From: Trebouxia sp. TZW2008
Lineage: Eukaryota; Chlorophyta; Trebouxiophyceae; Trebouxiales; Trebouxiaceae
DNA length: 64,000 bases
Direction of reading: 5' to 3'
NCBI GenBank assembly: GCA_002118135.1
Contig: BDIU01000121.1
Coordinates: 124,001 to 188,000 of the forward strand
The position numbers were made by a program, and so were the translations under genes. This document shows, piece by piece, positions 35,576 through 49,406 of this stretch; position 1 is the first letter of the stretch; each line of letters opens with the position of its first letter. Below the pieces are notes generated by a model. It was not told the DNA's origin. It ran no database searches and worked only from the letters and a program-made list of their open reading frames with translations.

Positions 35576-38500
35576 ATGCAGCCTGGTTTCTACCCATATG
35601 GGTCCAACCCCATGATGTCTCCTTACGAGTGGTCGCAAGGAATGCAAATGGCTGGAGTGCCCGCAACTGGCCTGTACATGTCTGGCCCTCAGTCTGGGAC
35701 GCAGGGACCTTGGAACTGGAACCATGCAATGTCTGGCACATTTCCGCAAGTTCCTGGGCGTACCACAAACAGGCCACAAACAGGACCTGCCATCCGCAGC
35801 CTCCAGCAGGCTATTCAGGCAAGAACGCAAGTCTGGCAAATGTCAAGATGGCAGAAATGTTGTCTACACATGATTGCAGTGCATCACAGAGGACTACACT
35901 GCAGCAAATGAGACTTCACAACTTGGTCTCAGCCCAGGCCTGGCGTAGCGCTCCGTCAGCCTGACATTGCAAGCATGATGGTGGAGGAGCACTTGCTGCT
36001 CTGAAAGCAGCAGTCCTGAGCTGCTTCTACTCACCAAAGCCCCCGCTATGGCGCCTAAATGCGCTAACTAGTGCATTTGCCTGAGATCTTGCCATTCAAT
36101 GCTACCTCCTGCACACAAGTCATCTAAGGGTGAATGTTCAAGCGCTGCTGCACCTGCATGCCACAATGACATGCTGAGGCATAGCCTTTTCTTTGCGTGT
36201 GCAGGAGCAGTTCAGCAATCTGCCATCAGCAGCAGCTCTGGCTGTAGAGATGCACATCAGCATGTCAGTGCGGCATGCAGATGCAGCAGCGCTTGAGCTT
36301 GTGTCCTTAGATGACCTGTTTGCAGCAGCTAGCATTGAATGGTAAGGTCCCAGGCAAATGCACTAGCTAGCGCCTTTGCTACAATGTGTACTCTATGACT
36401 GAAGCTGGCAAAAGGGGACGTACACTTCGTATGAGATGCACACAACACTGGCAGGCTGTTGCAAGGCTACAGTCAAACGTAATCACAAAGCAGCAATGCA
36501 GGTGCAGTATGACATCATGCCGCAATAGTAGCATACCTCTTACGCTGAACATGTGTGCAGGAGCATGCGTTTGAAGGTGTTGCCGCCTAATGTTGTGACA
36601 TCACTCCCCTTGCAGAGCGCATGTGCAGAAAGCCTGAAGCAGTTGCAGCAGGTGAGCCCTTGCCTTTGCTGCCTTGCTGAAACATCACATTACTGGAGGT
36701 AGCTCCCAGAGAAGAGTGTTATTTCAGTGTATAGACTGCTGTTCTTTGTGTTGCTGTCATTGTCTCCTTAGAGAAGTATATTGATCAATCTGCAACAGGA
36801 TGAGCCTCTGCTGACAATATTCTCCTGTGTTTCAGGCCTATCTGACAGGTCAAGAAACGCCTTCATTGTATGTGACATACTACTGGGACAGCAAAGTACC
36901 TCAGCAGCATGTGTCCATACTCTCAGCGCCCCTGGAGGCTGCGTTGCAACAACTGGTAGCTCAGCCTTCTCTTGGGAAGCCCAAGGTGTCAAATGCAGTG
37001 CCAAATCTCAGTGGGCTGAACTTAGCAGCGCCCGGCGGGCAGGTTGGCTTTGTTGATAGTGAGGTAGAGGAATGGATCGAAGCTGGCGGCATTGAGAGGG
37101 TCCATGCTGCATATCATAAGGTTAGCAACTTGAGCCTGTGCTTGCACTTTAGACATGAAGTCACGCGCAAGCACATCATTGTTGCATCAAGCAAACAAAA
37201 TGGCAGACAGATGTTGTTGATGTTGCGGTAGAGGAATGAATTGAGGCTGGTGGCTTTGAGAGGGTCCACAATGCATATCACAAGGTCAGCAGGACCTTGT
37301 GATATGCATTGTTTTGCATGGCATGTATCAAGCTCTGATCCCTTGTCTGTGTTAACAAGTCTAGGCGTCAGCTCTGACACCAATTACTACGTCATTTGTC
37401 AGAAAGCACTCTACCTGATCTTGAGCATCAGCATCATTATTGTCCAACAGCTTGCAAATAAGGCAGCAGTAAGTCCTGTTGCCCCAAGAAAGTACACGCT
37501 TGCTGTGATTTCAGGCTGCCTCTACTCCCAGAGGCTCCAATGTTGACGCCTAGACGGCCCAGATTTTCTGTTTCTGCTTGAGGTTTCACATGTTGCATAG
37601 TCAAGTGCTCTGGGTCTTGAAGCTACGTTGTTGGCTTATCTGCCGCGGTTTGAGAGCTTGCAAGACTCAGAGATAGACAGTGTCTGCTCAAAGCCTTAGT
37701 TGTGGAGGGCTCTGGGGATGGTGTTGCTGCAGCTTCTGATCACAATCCCCAAGGTCAAGAGTTGCACAGTGACTCCACGATATGGCACGGGTGATGGAAT
37801 GAACCGCTGGCCAAATACTGATGATCTCATGCACTGTGCTTCAGGCCCAGGCTCTTGTCAATGGAAAGGCCTCTAAGGCTGGTGTTGCTGCAGCTTCTGG
37901 TCAAAAGCAGTCCTGTGAGGGGTCGAGTTCTGGCTGCCATGATGGCCTAATGAAGCAGAAGCAGCAGCCCAAGCAGAAGGAGCAGAAGTCTGCAAATGCT
38001 AGCAGCAATGCTTTTGCCATTCGCTGACTCGTGCTTCTTCTGCTTGGGCGGCTGCTTCTGCTTCTTCTTGACATCACGGCTGCCAGAGCTTGTCTCCTGA
38101 GAGCATCTTTGCCATTGATGCACCAAATGCAACATGTGTGTGAAACAGTACAACTTGCTGTCAAACTCTAAGGCCATGTACTTGTAACTGTCATCATGCA
38201 TCGACACATGGTGATACCCTGATTTTGCATGCGTCAAGGCAAACCAAGCATGAGGTGTGACATAGGCAAGGAACTCTGACATCTGTTGATAGGAAGAGCC
38301 TGGGCCTGGAGCACAGTGTATTGCGAAGATTATCAGCATTTAGACAGCAACCCTTCCCATCACCTGTGCCCTACGGTGCAGTCACCACACTTTTGAAGTT
38401 TGACTCAAGGTCAAAAATGTGTGCTTGAACAAAACAAGGCATCTGTGGTTTGACAAAAACACTTCATGAAGCTGGTTCTTGACTTTGGGTATCACTATGC

Positions 38501-41500
38501 AGGATCTCAGCAGACTGTCTCAAAATTATGCTGGTCTTGAATGTCAGCCCGTCTATCAGCTTTGCATTGCAGCAGCTTGTCTGTCAACAAATCGAGCCTG
38601 AAGACAGTACATGCATGATTTGGCTATCTTACAAAATACCAAGAGCTCTGACTCGTGAAGCTGTATCTGTGTGTTTGCAGGATCTCAGCAGACTGTCTCA
38701 AGATTATGCCGGTATTGATGTCAGCCCATCTATCAGCTTTGGACTGCGACAGCTTGTGCCTCAACAGACAGACCCTGAAGTTGATCACCAGTATGCATAC
38801 ATGTCAAGTTATGGGATCAGAACTCAGCAAAACAGTCAGCAGCCATTTAGTCAGCTGACCAACAGCAGCTCAGACCAGCTGGCTAGTCCAGACCATTTGA
38901 ACTACTTTAGGCAGCTTGTTGTCAAGAACACTCATTCTGACAACGTCCAGTTGATAGACGTCAGGTTTAGTCAGAAGTTGCCCATGTGGCCAAACACCAT
39001 GGCTCTTATTGATGATGCAGGCATTGTCTCAGTTGTGCAACATTCACAAAATAATGCACCTATAGGTTTTGGTCGGCAAGATCAGCATCACTTGCATCAG
39101 TCGGGTCATGCTAGTAGTCCTGCGCAAGATCAGCAAAAGAAACAGAAAAGAAAAAACAAAAACCAGCCCAAAAGTCAGCAAAATCAGCAGCAGCAGTCCA
39201 GTCTCAGCTCTCCAGGCAAATCTAGTACAGGCAGTTCAGGAGAGGCTTCAGCTGACAAGCAACCCCCAGATCTAGCCCAAGGGGGTCAGCAAGGGGGTCA
39301 ACAGGGGGGTCAGCAAGGGGTCCAACAGGGCATTCAGGGGGTGACCTTGCGGCAGGGGGAGGAATACGGCGTTACTGTTGTGTTGGACTGCCTTGACGGT
39401 CCTCACAGAAGGTAAGCCAGGCTGCATCAGCTTGCCTTGAAAAGAAGACAATGGGTCATGTCAGGAGCTGTCATTGATCCTTGAAGACTAGACAGGGGGC
39501 TTAACAGGGCGTATCAAGCACACATGGTGTGCTTTGTCAAAGCATTTGTCTCATAGTATGGCACTTGATCTTGGAGCCCAATTGGCTGATCTGCATAGAG
39601 GCTGCTGACTGTGCCACCAAGCTGCGGCATTTATATGCTGAGCCATGCGTCCTGCTACGCAAATGCTCATTCAGTAACACAGCTTGTGCATTTCATGTAG
39701 GCGGGAGTGTGGTGTATTGCCTCAGCTAGTCCTCTTCACCTTCTTAGTCAACCACACCAAAGCTGATACTAAAGTCAGCCGAGTTGGCAGTGGCGAGGTG
39801 AGTAACTCAGGGAGTGCTCACAGCAGCCGGCCAAGCAGTGCGGCGGCCACCGCTAGGACCCACACCCCACCGCCATGGCCGATGGCCACCGCTGGCCAGA
39901 AGCCAGCTGAAACCATCACAATGGCAGATGGCTCCTCTGCAGAAGTGGTGGTTGTAGGTATGCTGGGCCTCTCCACTCACCAATCACTCAAAGCAATCTG
40001 CTGTTTCAGGACCACTGCCACAGCAACCCAACAAAAGGTCATGGTATGAATGTCAGGCACTACACAGTCTTGGGAGCTCAGTAATTGTGCAGTGTCTGCA
40101 TGCATGTGAACCGTCTTGGCTGTTTGTAAGCCCTGTCTTATCAATCAGTCAGACTGCTGACACAATGGCTCAGGCAAAGCTCTTTGCACCTCCACAAGCT
40201 GTTGCTGTGAGTGCGCTGCATCTTTATGGGCTCTTTGTGAGGATGCAGCATACTCAGAGCAGTATTTAACAGCTGCAGAACAGCTTGGTTGCTGCATCAT
40301 GTTGATGCTAGGTGTGATATCGTACCCTTCAACAACCTTTCCCCTGTCAGACTAAGCTTTTTCCATTCAACTCCATGGTCCTCAACGCTAACTTCAAGGC
40401 AAACCTTGCACTCAGATGTATGCCATGTGATCGCTTAGCCTTGCAGCAATATTTGATATGCAGCAGATGCAAAATGGACAGACAACATATCAGGTGAAGA
40501 TGCTCTGACAATGATCAAATGTTGCCACATGAGGTGGTCTGCAGTGTTGATGCACGCTCAGATCTTTGTGTGCTGCACTGCAGCAAGCCAGATGTGGCGC
40601 ATCAGCGGCAGACCCTTCATGACATGGCAACAAGTGATTGCTGCACAAGATTGGTTGATGTGTTGAAGCACAGCTCGGTTTTGTGTAGTGCACTGCAGCA
40701 AGGCAGCTCTCTGTGTGCCTAGTGAGCAAGGCAGATGTGGCACTTCAGTGACAGATGCTGCCTGCCAGTGTTTGCTGCACAAGGTGGGTTTGACGTGACA
40801 CATGCACATCCAAGATATTGTGTGGTGCAATGCAGCAAGGCAGGTTTCTGTGTGCCTAGTCAGCAAGGCACATGCGGCAGATCAGCGGCAAATGCTCAGT
40901 GTCAAGGTCAACAGTAATCGCTGCACGACTTTGGCCTGTGGTGTTGACGTAAAGCTAAGTTGTCTGTGTGGTGCAATGCAGCAAGGCAGGTTTCTGTGTG
41001 CCTAGTCAGCAAGGCAGATGCGGCAGATCAGCGGTAAATGCTCAGTGTCAAGGTCAACAGTGATCGCTGCACAACTTTGGCCTGTGGTGTTGACGTAAAG
41101 CTAAGTTGTCTGTGTGATGCCTTGCAGCAAGGCAGGTCTCTGTGTGCCTAGTCAGCAAGGCAGATGCGGCAGATCAGCAGCAAATGCTCAGTGTTGAGGC
41201 CAAGCCTTTTGTCCCAGACCACCTCAAGGCCCTGTTTGACATGCGGCCAGCCCACTTTGTGTCGTGCCAGAGGCCCCTAGACATTCTTTTTGGCCGCTGG
41301 TGAGCTCAAAGCCTTTTGTTACAGACTCTCTCAACAGTGTATGCAACCAGCAATCAGCACACTTTGCGCTGAGTCAGAAGCTCTGAGACGTTTGCTTTGG
41401 TTGCTGTTTAGCTGAAAGCGCTTTGTCCCAGACCATCTCAACATCCTCTTGGACCAGCGGCCAGCCCACTGTATGTCATGCCAGAGGCCCCTAGGCATGC

Positions 41501-44500
41501 TGTGTGGTCAATGACAAGCTCAACAGCCAGATTTGCATTGAGATGTGTCTGCTGGTGTCAAGAGTCAGGTCTGGAATGTGCACATGCAGCGCATGCCTCT
41601 CATGCAATGCATAAAGTGGCTAATTGACCAACAATTTGACTGCAAGTGCTTCAGGTATACCGTAGGGTTGATACAGACAATGTCAAGGGTGACAGCAAAA
41701 GCATTTGTGCTGTGCCTGCTGAAGCATTATCCATGTGTGCATTGTGAGGCGCATGCCAGTGCGACAGAGAAACATCTCCCTCTTTCCTTACACACATTTG
41801 ACCTGAGTTGATGGTTAGCTATCTATGGTACTTCAGGCTGCATGAAAGTGACAGCAGGGTTTTTGCCGCTTATGGCACCGACTCAGTGAATGCAGGCTGA
41901 GTGATAGTGACAGCAAAAGCGAGCAAGCTTGCAGGCAAAGCTCAGTCTCATCGTTGCCTGAGGGGTGGTCGTTGAAAGACATCTCAACAGTACTTTCTTG
42001 GCAAGGCTAAGATCTGGATGTCGCCACAGTGCAGGAGATCGCAAGCCAGACTGTCCTGAGCGATCCGTCTTGTTCATGGATTGCCTCTTGTGATGCAGGC
42101 TGAGTGATAGTGACAGCACAAGTGTGCAAGCTTACAGGCAAAGCTCAGTGTCACCTTTACCTGAGGGGTGGTCCCTAAAAGATACCTCAGCAGCTGTCCG
42201 CAAGTGGGTGCGTCTGTTGCGCCTGGAGGAGACTGCACTTCATCAAGACATCAAAAGGCAAGCATTGTTGTTGCGCAACTGTCAGATTCCCAACTGCAAT
42301 TTGCGTCCTGCTCGAATTGCATTGTGTTTGTCCCTACTTACTTCTAGTGCGCTGGGATACTTTGAAGCAACCGCTGTTTCCTTAAAGTTTGAAAGAAAAA
42401 ACCACCATCATTGTTTCTTTGCTTCTGCAATTGTGATGCATCTGTGCTTCCTGTCCATGAAGCTTGACATGTATATACACATCTTGCAGCAGTCTGTCAC
42501 GCAAGCTGCATTTTATTTAGGAAGTTGTGATCAATTTAGCACAGACGTCTTGGCACGATGCGATTTGTGTGTAAATGAGACATGGAATGAAGCATGCATT
42601 CTAGATTGTATTGTGCCCATGAGCATATTGTTGCAAGGCTGCTTTCTTGTCTGAATCACCTTCTTGCAGCAACAGCTGGCATGTGATTTTGCCATGCATG
42701 CACTAAATTTTATTGTTTCTAATTTCCATTTGCCAATATAGAATGTGACTGACTTCGCATGGCACAACGTTCATGAAATGCAAAAGTCTGATCCCCATGC
42801 AGGTTTGACATGTTCAATGTCAAGCTCAGTCAAGTCAAGTTCTACCCCAACCAGCGCTCTTACTACCTCAAGGATTTGGGCAAAGATGAGCCAACTGAAA
42901 AGCAGAACTTCCCATACAGGTGAGACGTTTTCAAAGTCTCTGAATGGTTGCCTGCAGCTGTCAGCAGATGTTGTGCGCAGTTTTGTTGTTCATTTGAGTT
43001 CATGGGAGGGGCAGCTCTGTGTCCCTGGCAGTAGGCAAAGCTGTGTGTCCAAGCTGCAGTAATGCTCACACTTGCTCAGCTCAAAGCCAGTTGCTGTGTG
43101 CTCTGGGGCTTTGACTTGACTGAAGGTTCTCCTCATGTGGGAATGTCTGCGTTGTAGCACCAACGCCAGGCCATACAAATGCCTAAAGTTGCTACAGTAT
43201 GACATCTGGTATGGTCAGTTGCTGAAGCTACATCTGTTGCATCCCTGCTCTGGGGCTTCTCAGATACGCCATAGGCCTGAAGTCTGCGTCACTGTCCTAG
43301 GTTGCTTTATAGCTTGGTACATTGCAGATTCAATGGGACCATGCTACTCATTCAGTTCAGTGAGCTGCATGCAGAGGAACCAATTTCATGATGTTGCGTC
43401 ATGCAGTTATCAGTTTCAATGATGATGCTTCCAAGCATCCATGCTTGAGAGTGGATGTTGTGCCAGCGCAAGCATCAAGACCTGGACGACAAGCCTTGTG
43501 TTTTGACTGGGTATCAAAACCATTTCAATTTTGAGTGCTTTTGTGCAAGGGGTCCAAAGCTGCAGAGCCTGACCAAAAGCTTCCAGAAGAATGGCAAACA
43601 ATCTCTGCCATTCTTTGCCTTACAGGTACTAGCAGAAACTGCCAAGTTTTGCCTTTTAGCATGCAGAGCGCTTGACCATCACTGCATTCACCACCATTCA
43701 CCTGAAAGGCCACTTGCTCAACATTGTCTCATGCAAAGACTGCCACCATGCGCAGTCTGAAAGCCCTTTTGCTGTCACTTGCAAAGTCCTGCTGAACATG
43801 TCGTGTGCTGTTGCTGTAGCAGATTATTTGGGACAGTGCTTGATCACGCATGCCTTTGTCTGCGCTGTAGTTCCATGGTGCAAGAGCTTGTACAGGCTGT
43901 GGCACTTGATCTTGCCTTGGCTCTGTTGCACATGAGGTGTCAGGTTGATCTCCCCGCTTCATTCTTTCATTCATTGTAAACGTGGGCTGGGCAGGCTCAG
44001 CAGGCCCATCTAGGTATGTACAGAAGCAATCAACTGTCTCCAACCAGTTCAAACATGCATATTAGGAATTGGGTGTGCAAGATGTCTATTATGGCAGAGT
44101 GTTGCATGAGCTTTCCTCGTTTTGCTGCCCCCTCTCCCCTCCTTCCTCACCCCCCGCCCACAATCTATGTGGAAGCCTGAGACATCACCTGATTTCTATC
44201 CAGTTGTTGCCAGAAGCCCTAAGCTTTTCTTATGCTGCCGGTTTTGTCTTTCCTGATGTGTTTCTCAACGATTCTGATGCATTGCAGGTTCCAGGGTTGG
44301 TGGAGAAGAGACCCAACTTGGTTATTGGAGACCTGGTCTACCTCAGGTTACTCCATGCCTTGATAGCTTGATGCATGTTATGGCCAGATGCTAACTACAT
44401 AGGAGGCAAAGCTTTGTGTTGTGCATTTCTTAGTCTACATCAAGTCATCCCATGTCATTCAAAGCATCCATCTGCAAGCACCATTCTTGCCTGCCTTGCA

Positions 44501-47500
44501 GCAGCACAAAGAATATGCAGATTTAGCTCTGCCTTTACTTGGCCTTGCCACTGCCAGATTTCATGTCTAAAACATTGTACTGCACTGAAATTTGTGCAAG
44601 ACTGTTGGTGTATTTGACAAGCTTTTGCTTGCGAAGACTCACTCAGAGCAGCAACAGGCTGTCAGCATGAGGCCTGACATGCTTCACCATCGCAAAACGT
44701 TCCTGGGCTTCTCAAAGCACTGCGTATGGGCTGAGCTGTTGCACAGGTTTGCTGGCAGTGCATACAAGGTGTGCAATATGTTGGTGGTACCACACTGTGT
44801 CTAAAGCTCCACATATTCATCACTGTCTTCCTTCTTTGTCTCAAGTGATGTATCTGACTAGAGCCATGGCCCAGGTTTGCTGGCAACGCATACAAGGAGT
44901 GGAGTGGGTGGGTGCTCCCGCACTATGTCTAATGCTCCAGATACGCATCACAGTCTTCCTGCTCTGTTTCAAGTGATGTCTGTGACCAGAGCTGTGGCAC
45001 AGGGGTTGCCAGCAGTGCATACAAGCAGTCCCTGACACCAGCAAAATGCTGCCACACTGTGTCTGAAACTTCCATACTCCCCACATTAGAAAAGTCTTCC
45101 CTTGCTATCAACTGCTGCACCTGACTTGTGGCGCAGGTTTGCTGGCGGTGCATACAAGGAGTGGAGTGGGTGGGTGGTTGTTACACAAGACGCTCAGTGC
45201 ATGCTGGCAGTGCCTCAATTGGACTCCGACCAAGGTTGGTCATTACTAGCAGTATGCAAGCCTTGCTTGAAGTCTCTGCCTCAATGGCGCCCTTGTGCGC
45301 ATCAGCAGCAAGAGTTGTATGCAGCCCACTGCTCTCCTGTACTGCCTGCAGCTCAAGTCTGTTGCAGTGCAGTGTAGCAATTGTTATGACAATGTCACCA
45401 ATGATCAGCAGGCAGCCACAACTTCTGATGTCTTGTAGCATTGCTGTTGCAGATGTTGGGAGCTGTGTGTTGGTGCATATGAGCTTCACCTGTGACAGGA
45501 CACCTTTCAGGCGCATGCTGCGTGCTCTGCATGCTGTGACCAAGCACCTACACACAATGTGGATTTCATCAACAGTCAATAGGCGGACTTCCTGATGTCT
45601 TGTAGCATTGATGTTGCAGATTTTGGGAGCCATGGGTTGGTTCATGTGCGCTTCACCTTTGACAGGACACCCTTCAGGCGCATGTTGCATACTCTGCATG
45701 CTGTGGCCATGCACCCACACACCATATGGATGTAGTCAACGTTCCCCAGGCACAGTCTCGGATATCTTGCGGTTGCAGATGTTGGGAGCCGTGGGCTGGT
45801 CCACGTACGCTTCACTTTTGACAGGACGCCCTTCAGGCGCATGCTGCGTGCTTTGTATGCTGTGGCTACGCACCCACGCACAATGCAGCTGCTGCCACCA
45901 CAACCTGTCAGCACCACCTTGAAAGGTGATGGCTTGTCTAGTCCCTGACTTGCTGCCTTATATCCATTGCAACCCATACCAACCCCAGCTCAACAAGGCT
46001 GGCCTGGCCCGCACTGCGCCGTGATGTGCTGTGCACTATCGTGCTGTACTGTTCTCATCATTGCCTGCCCAAGAGATCAACGTCAATCTCTGTCAGCGAG
46101 CTGCATTCAAAATGCTGGCATTTGCAGCACACATTTCTGCTTTGCTGACAATGACTGAGCGCACTCATTTCTGCTTTGCCTCTTCGTGTCCTGCTCCAAT
46201 TTGTCTGCCTCTCACGCTTCAAATGGTGCTGCCTGTACATTGTGACCCTGTGCTACCCTTGTCTCCCTACCATGTCACGACTGCATGGGCACTTATCTCA
46301 CTGTCACATCATGACTTGCAGGTGGAGGGGCAGGGGCAGGGCCAGAGGGCAGCAGCCCTGGCGCTAAAGCTGGCCTGCCCAGTGATGGCCTGTTCAAAGC
46401 CGCCCTCACAGCTCAAGCTGCACAGGTCTGCAAGCAATTCCTGTTGTGATGATGTACTGTGGTCCTTGTGGTCCTGCATCTCAGGAAAGTACAGTCCTAA
46501 GTCACAGTCTGTACATGCTGTGGACTGCAGCTTTTGATGAATATCAATTAAGGAAGCCTGATACGTGTTGTTGAGACAGCATAGCCCATTGTGGCTGGCC
46601 ACCAGCTGCACCTGTGCTGCTGTTCAAGCAGCCTTATGCCGAGTGGTTCATGCAACTGTGAAGGGCACCAAGACTGCACAACTGCCAAGCCAGCAAAAGC
46701 TCAACAGGAAAGCCAGATTGCTGGAGGAGCTGGCAGCACAGAAGCTGAACACTCAGCAGCGCCATATGGTGGCAATCTGCTCTTGGCTGAGTAGCTTTGC
46801 ACAAGTGCTCAATGTGACTGTGAAGGGCAACAAGGCTGAACAGCTGCAAAGTCAGTACGCACCAAAGTGAGACTCCAGTTCAAGCATTCATCAACACTCA
46901 TCATCAACTTGGAACTTCTGTCTGTGCAATTCTTCCTCAAGTGAGCAATCAGCGATGTGACTATGAAGGGCACCAAGACTGCACAGCTGCCAAGCAAGCA
47001 GAAGTTGAACAGGAAAGCTGGATTCCTGGAGGAGTTGGGAGCACAGAAGCTGAACAGTCAGCAGCGAGAAGCAGTGGCGTCTGTGCTGGTGGGCGCAGGG
47101 GGGGGGTTGCATCCCCTCACCCTGTTTGGGCCCCCTGGCACTGGCAAGACAGTCACTCTTGTTGAGAGCGCTCTCCAGGTGTGCTGCAAAGTCATTATGC
47201 ATTCACACAAATTGCAGCAGTCGCTATTCAAGCTAAACAAGCTGTGGGGGGGGGACGGGGGGGGGGGAAGGCGCCTGTGCTGGTGGGCGCAGGTGGCCCC
47301 CCCCCCTCACCCTCTATGGGCCTTCGGGCAAGACAGCCATCCTGGTTGAGTGCGCTCTTCAGGTGAGCTGCAAGGTCATCATGCACTCTCAAGTTCAACA
47401 TGGCTAGTCAAGCGTTATAAGAGGGGTACAGGGGGGTTGGGGAGTTGCCCTGACTCGATTTGGGCCCCTGGCACCGGCAAGACAATCACCCTTGTTGAGA

Positions 47501-49111
47501 GCGACCTTTAGGTGTGCCTTGACAAAACAAGCACTCCAGTTGTACCACACCGACGGACACTGTTGGCACTTGCATGCAGTTGGAATTGGCCTGTACAGCA
47601 CTTGGCTTGCAACTGGCCAGTAGACACAAGACTACACGAGTACAGCACAAAATTGTTGAGGCCGCTCTAGATGAGTCAGGACATAATCCCACCACGCATT
47701 CAAAGTGGACATTCCAGTACACAATCACGATCGGAGTACATTTGAGCAAGCACCAAACTGGTAGTGGAGAAATGACTGAATCCTCGTTGGTGAGCAGCAA
47801 AGCGGCAGAAGTCATTTGGTCAAAATGTTTTGCAGGTGTATAGGACAGTGAAAGGGGCTCGGCTGCTGATGTGTGCCCCTCAGAACTACAGTGCAGATCT
47901 GCTGTATCGTGCCCTGGCCGCTGCGGGCATCACCACTGACTACATGGTCAGGCTGGTTGACCCTCGCATCCCACCTGCACAGGTGGGAATTTGCTCTCCA
48001 GTTGCTGTTTCTGGCAGTAAGTTTGGCAAGAGGCAAAAATTTCCCTCCAACTGCTCAAGTTGCACTTGCTGCTGCTGGCAACAGCACTCATGAACAAGAG
48101 ACTTTTGCACAGAGCATGCATGTCACTATTGACTCCATGGTCAGGCTGGTTGACCCTCGCACCCCTCCAGCACAGGTCACATACCTCTCTCAGTTTGCAG
48201 CCCATGGCAATGGCTTTTGCATTCGCACACTCCTCACTTGTTCAGATGTGTGATTGAGGATTGTTGAGGCACCTGATGCCACAAGTGCCGATAGAACCAA
48301 GAGGTTGTCTAGCTTCTCCATTTCAGTACATCTTTAGCTCATTGTGTGAGTTTGCACGCCCAGACTGTGTGATGCTGTAAGCACCATCACCCACCTTCTG
48401 CGCAATCTAGCTCCTGTGCCAATCAGTCAAGGCCATGGTGTAACACGGTTCTGCATGCAAGGCACAACTTCGCATGCATGAAATATCTTGTGGCTGCAGT
48501 ACCCAGCCATCCCTTTTCACAATACATTTTGGACCAAATACACGTGACAAATTCATTGGACCTAGTGCTTCCACATCGCTTGCTTTGTTCATGGTCAGAT
48601 GTAGATGTCAACAAGTGTTGCAGCAACACTGTTCAACTTACCTTCATGGGTGAACTTGAAAGCTCTTTTGCTCAATCAGCAGCTTGCAAACAGGTGCAAG
48701 AGGACGTCAGGCCCAAGTGCCTGTTTGATGATGACACCAACTACTTTGGACTGCCTAGCCCGGAGCAGCTGGCCAGCTACTATGTGGTGGTCTGCACTTG
48801 TGGCGCTGCCGGTGATCACTGTCTTTGATCCTTATCCTGCTGTTGACTGTCACTGAGCCGTGTGCTGTTGGTCACTGTCACTGACTCTTGTTGTGCTGCT
48901 GCTGCTGCTGCTGTTGCTAGCTTGCGCTTGTGCACATGTGGCAATGCTGTTGAGCACTGTTGTTGAGGCTAGTGCTGTTGCTGCTGCTGCTGCTCCCGGT
49001 GATCACTGTCTCTACATCATGTGCTGTTGTTGTTGCTGCAGCTGCTGTTTCTGCCGATGAGCACCGTTTCTGACTCTTGTGCTGTTGCTGTTGCTGCAAT
49101 CGTTGCTGCAA

Positions 49112-49155
<44 letters not shown>

Positions 49156-49365
49156 GCCGCCGGTGATCACTGTTTCTGCATCTTGTGCTGTTGGTGTTGC
49201 TGCAACTGTTGCTGCTGCTGGTGATCACTGTCTCTATATTTTGTGCTGTTGATGTTGCTGCAACTGCTGCTGCTGCTTTTCTGCTGGTGAGCATTGTCAC
49301 TGACTCTTGTGCTGTTGCTGTTGCGCACCAGCTCTGAGTCACTGCTGTTGCCCACTTCCACTGAG

Positions 49366-49406
<41 letters not shown>

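Noticed and set aside
35292..35839. Two overlapping minus-strand frames of about 160 codons
   Set aside because: They lie in the CpG-rich start region of the helicase, where stop codons are rare by composition. Neither shows splice sites or a recognisable domain.
40560..41191. Regularly spaced repeats resembling a CRISPR array
   Set aside because: Units are about 146 bp, drift in sequence, and lie inside a eukaryotic intron. They are junction duplicates.
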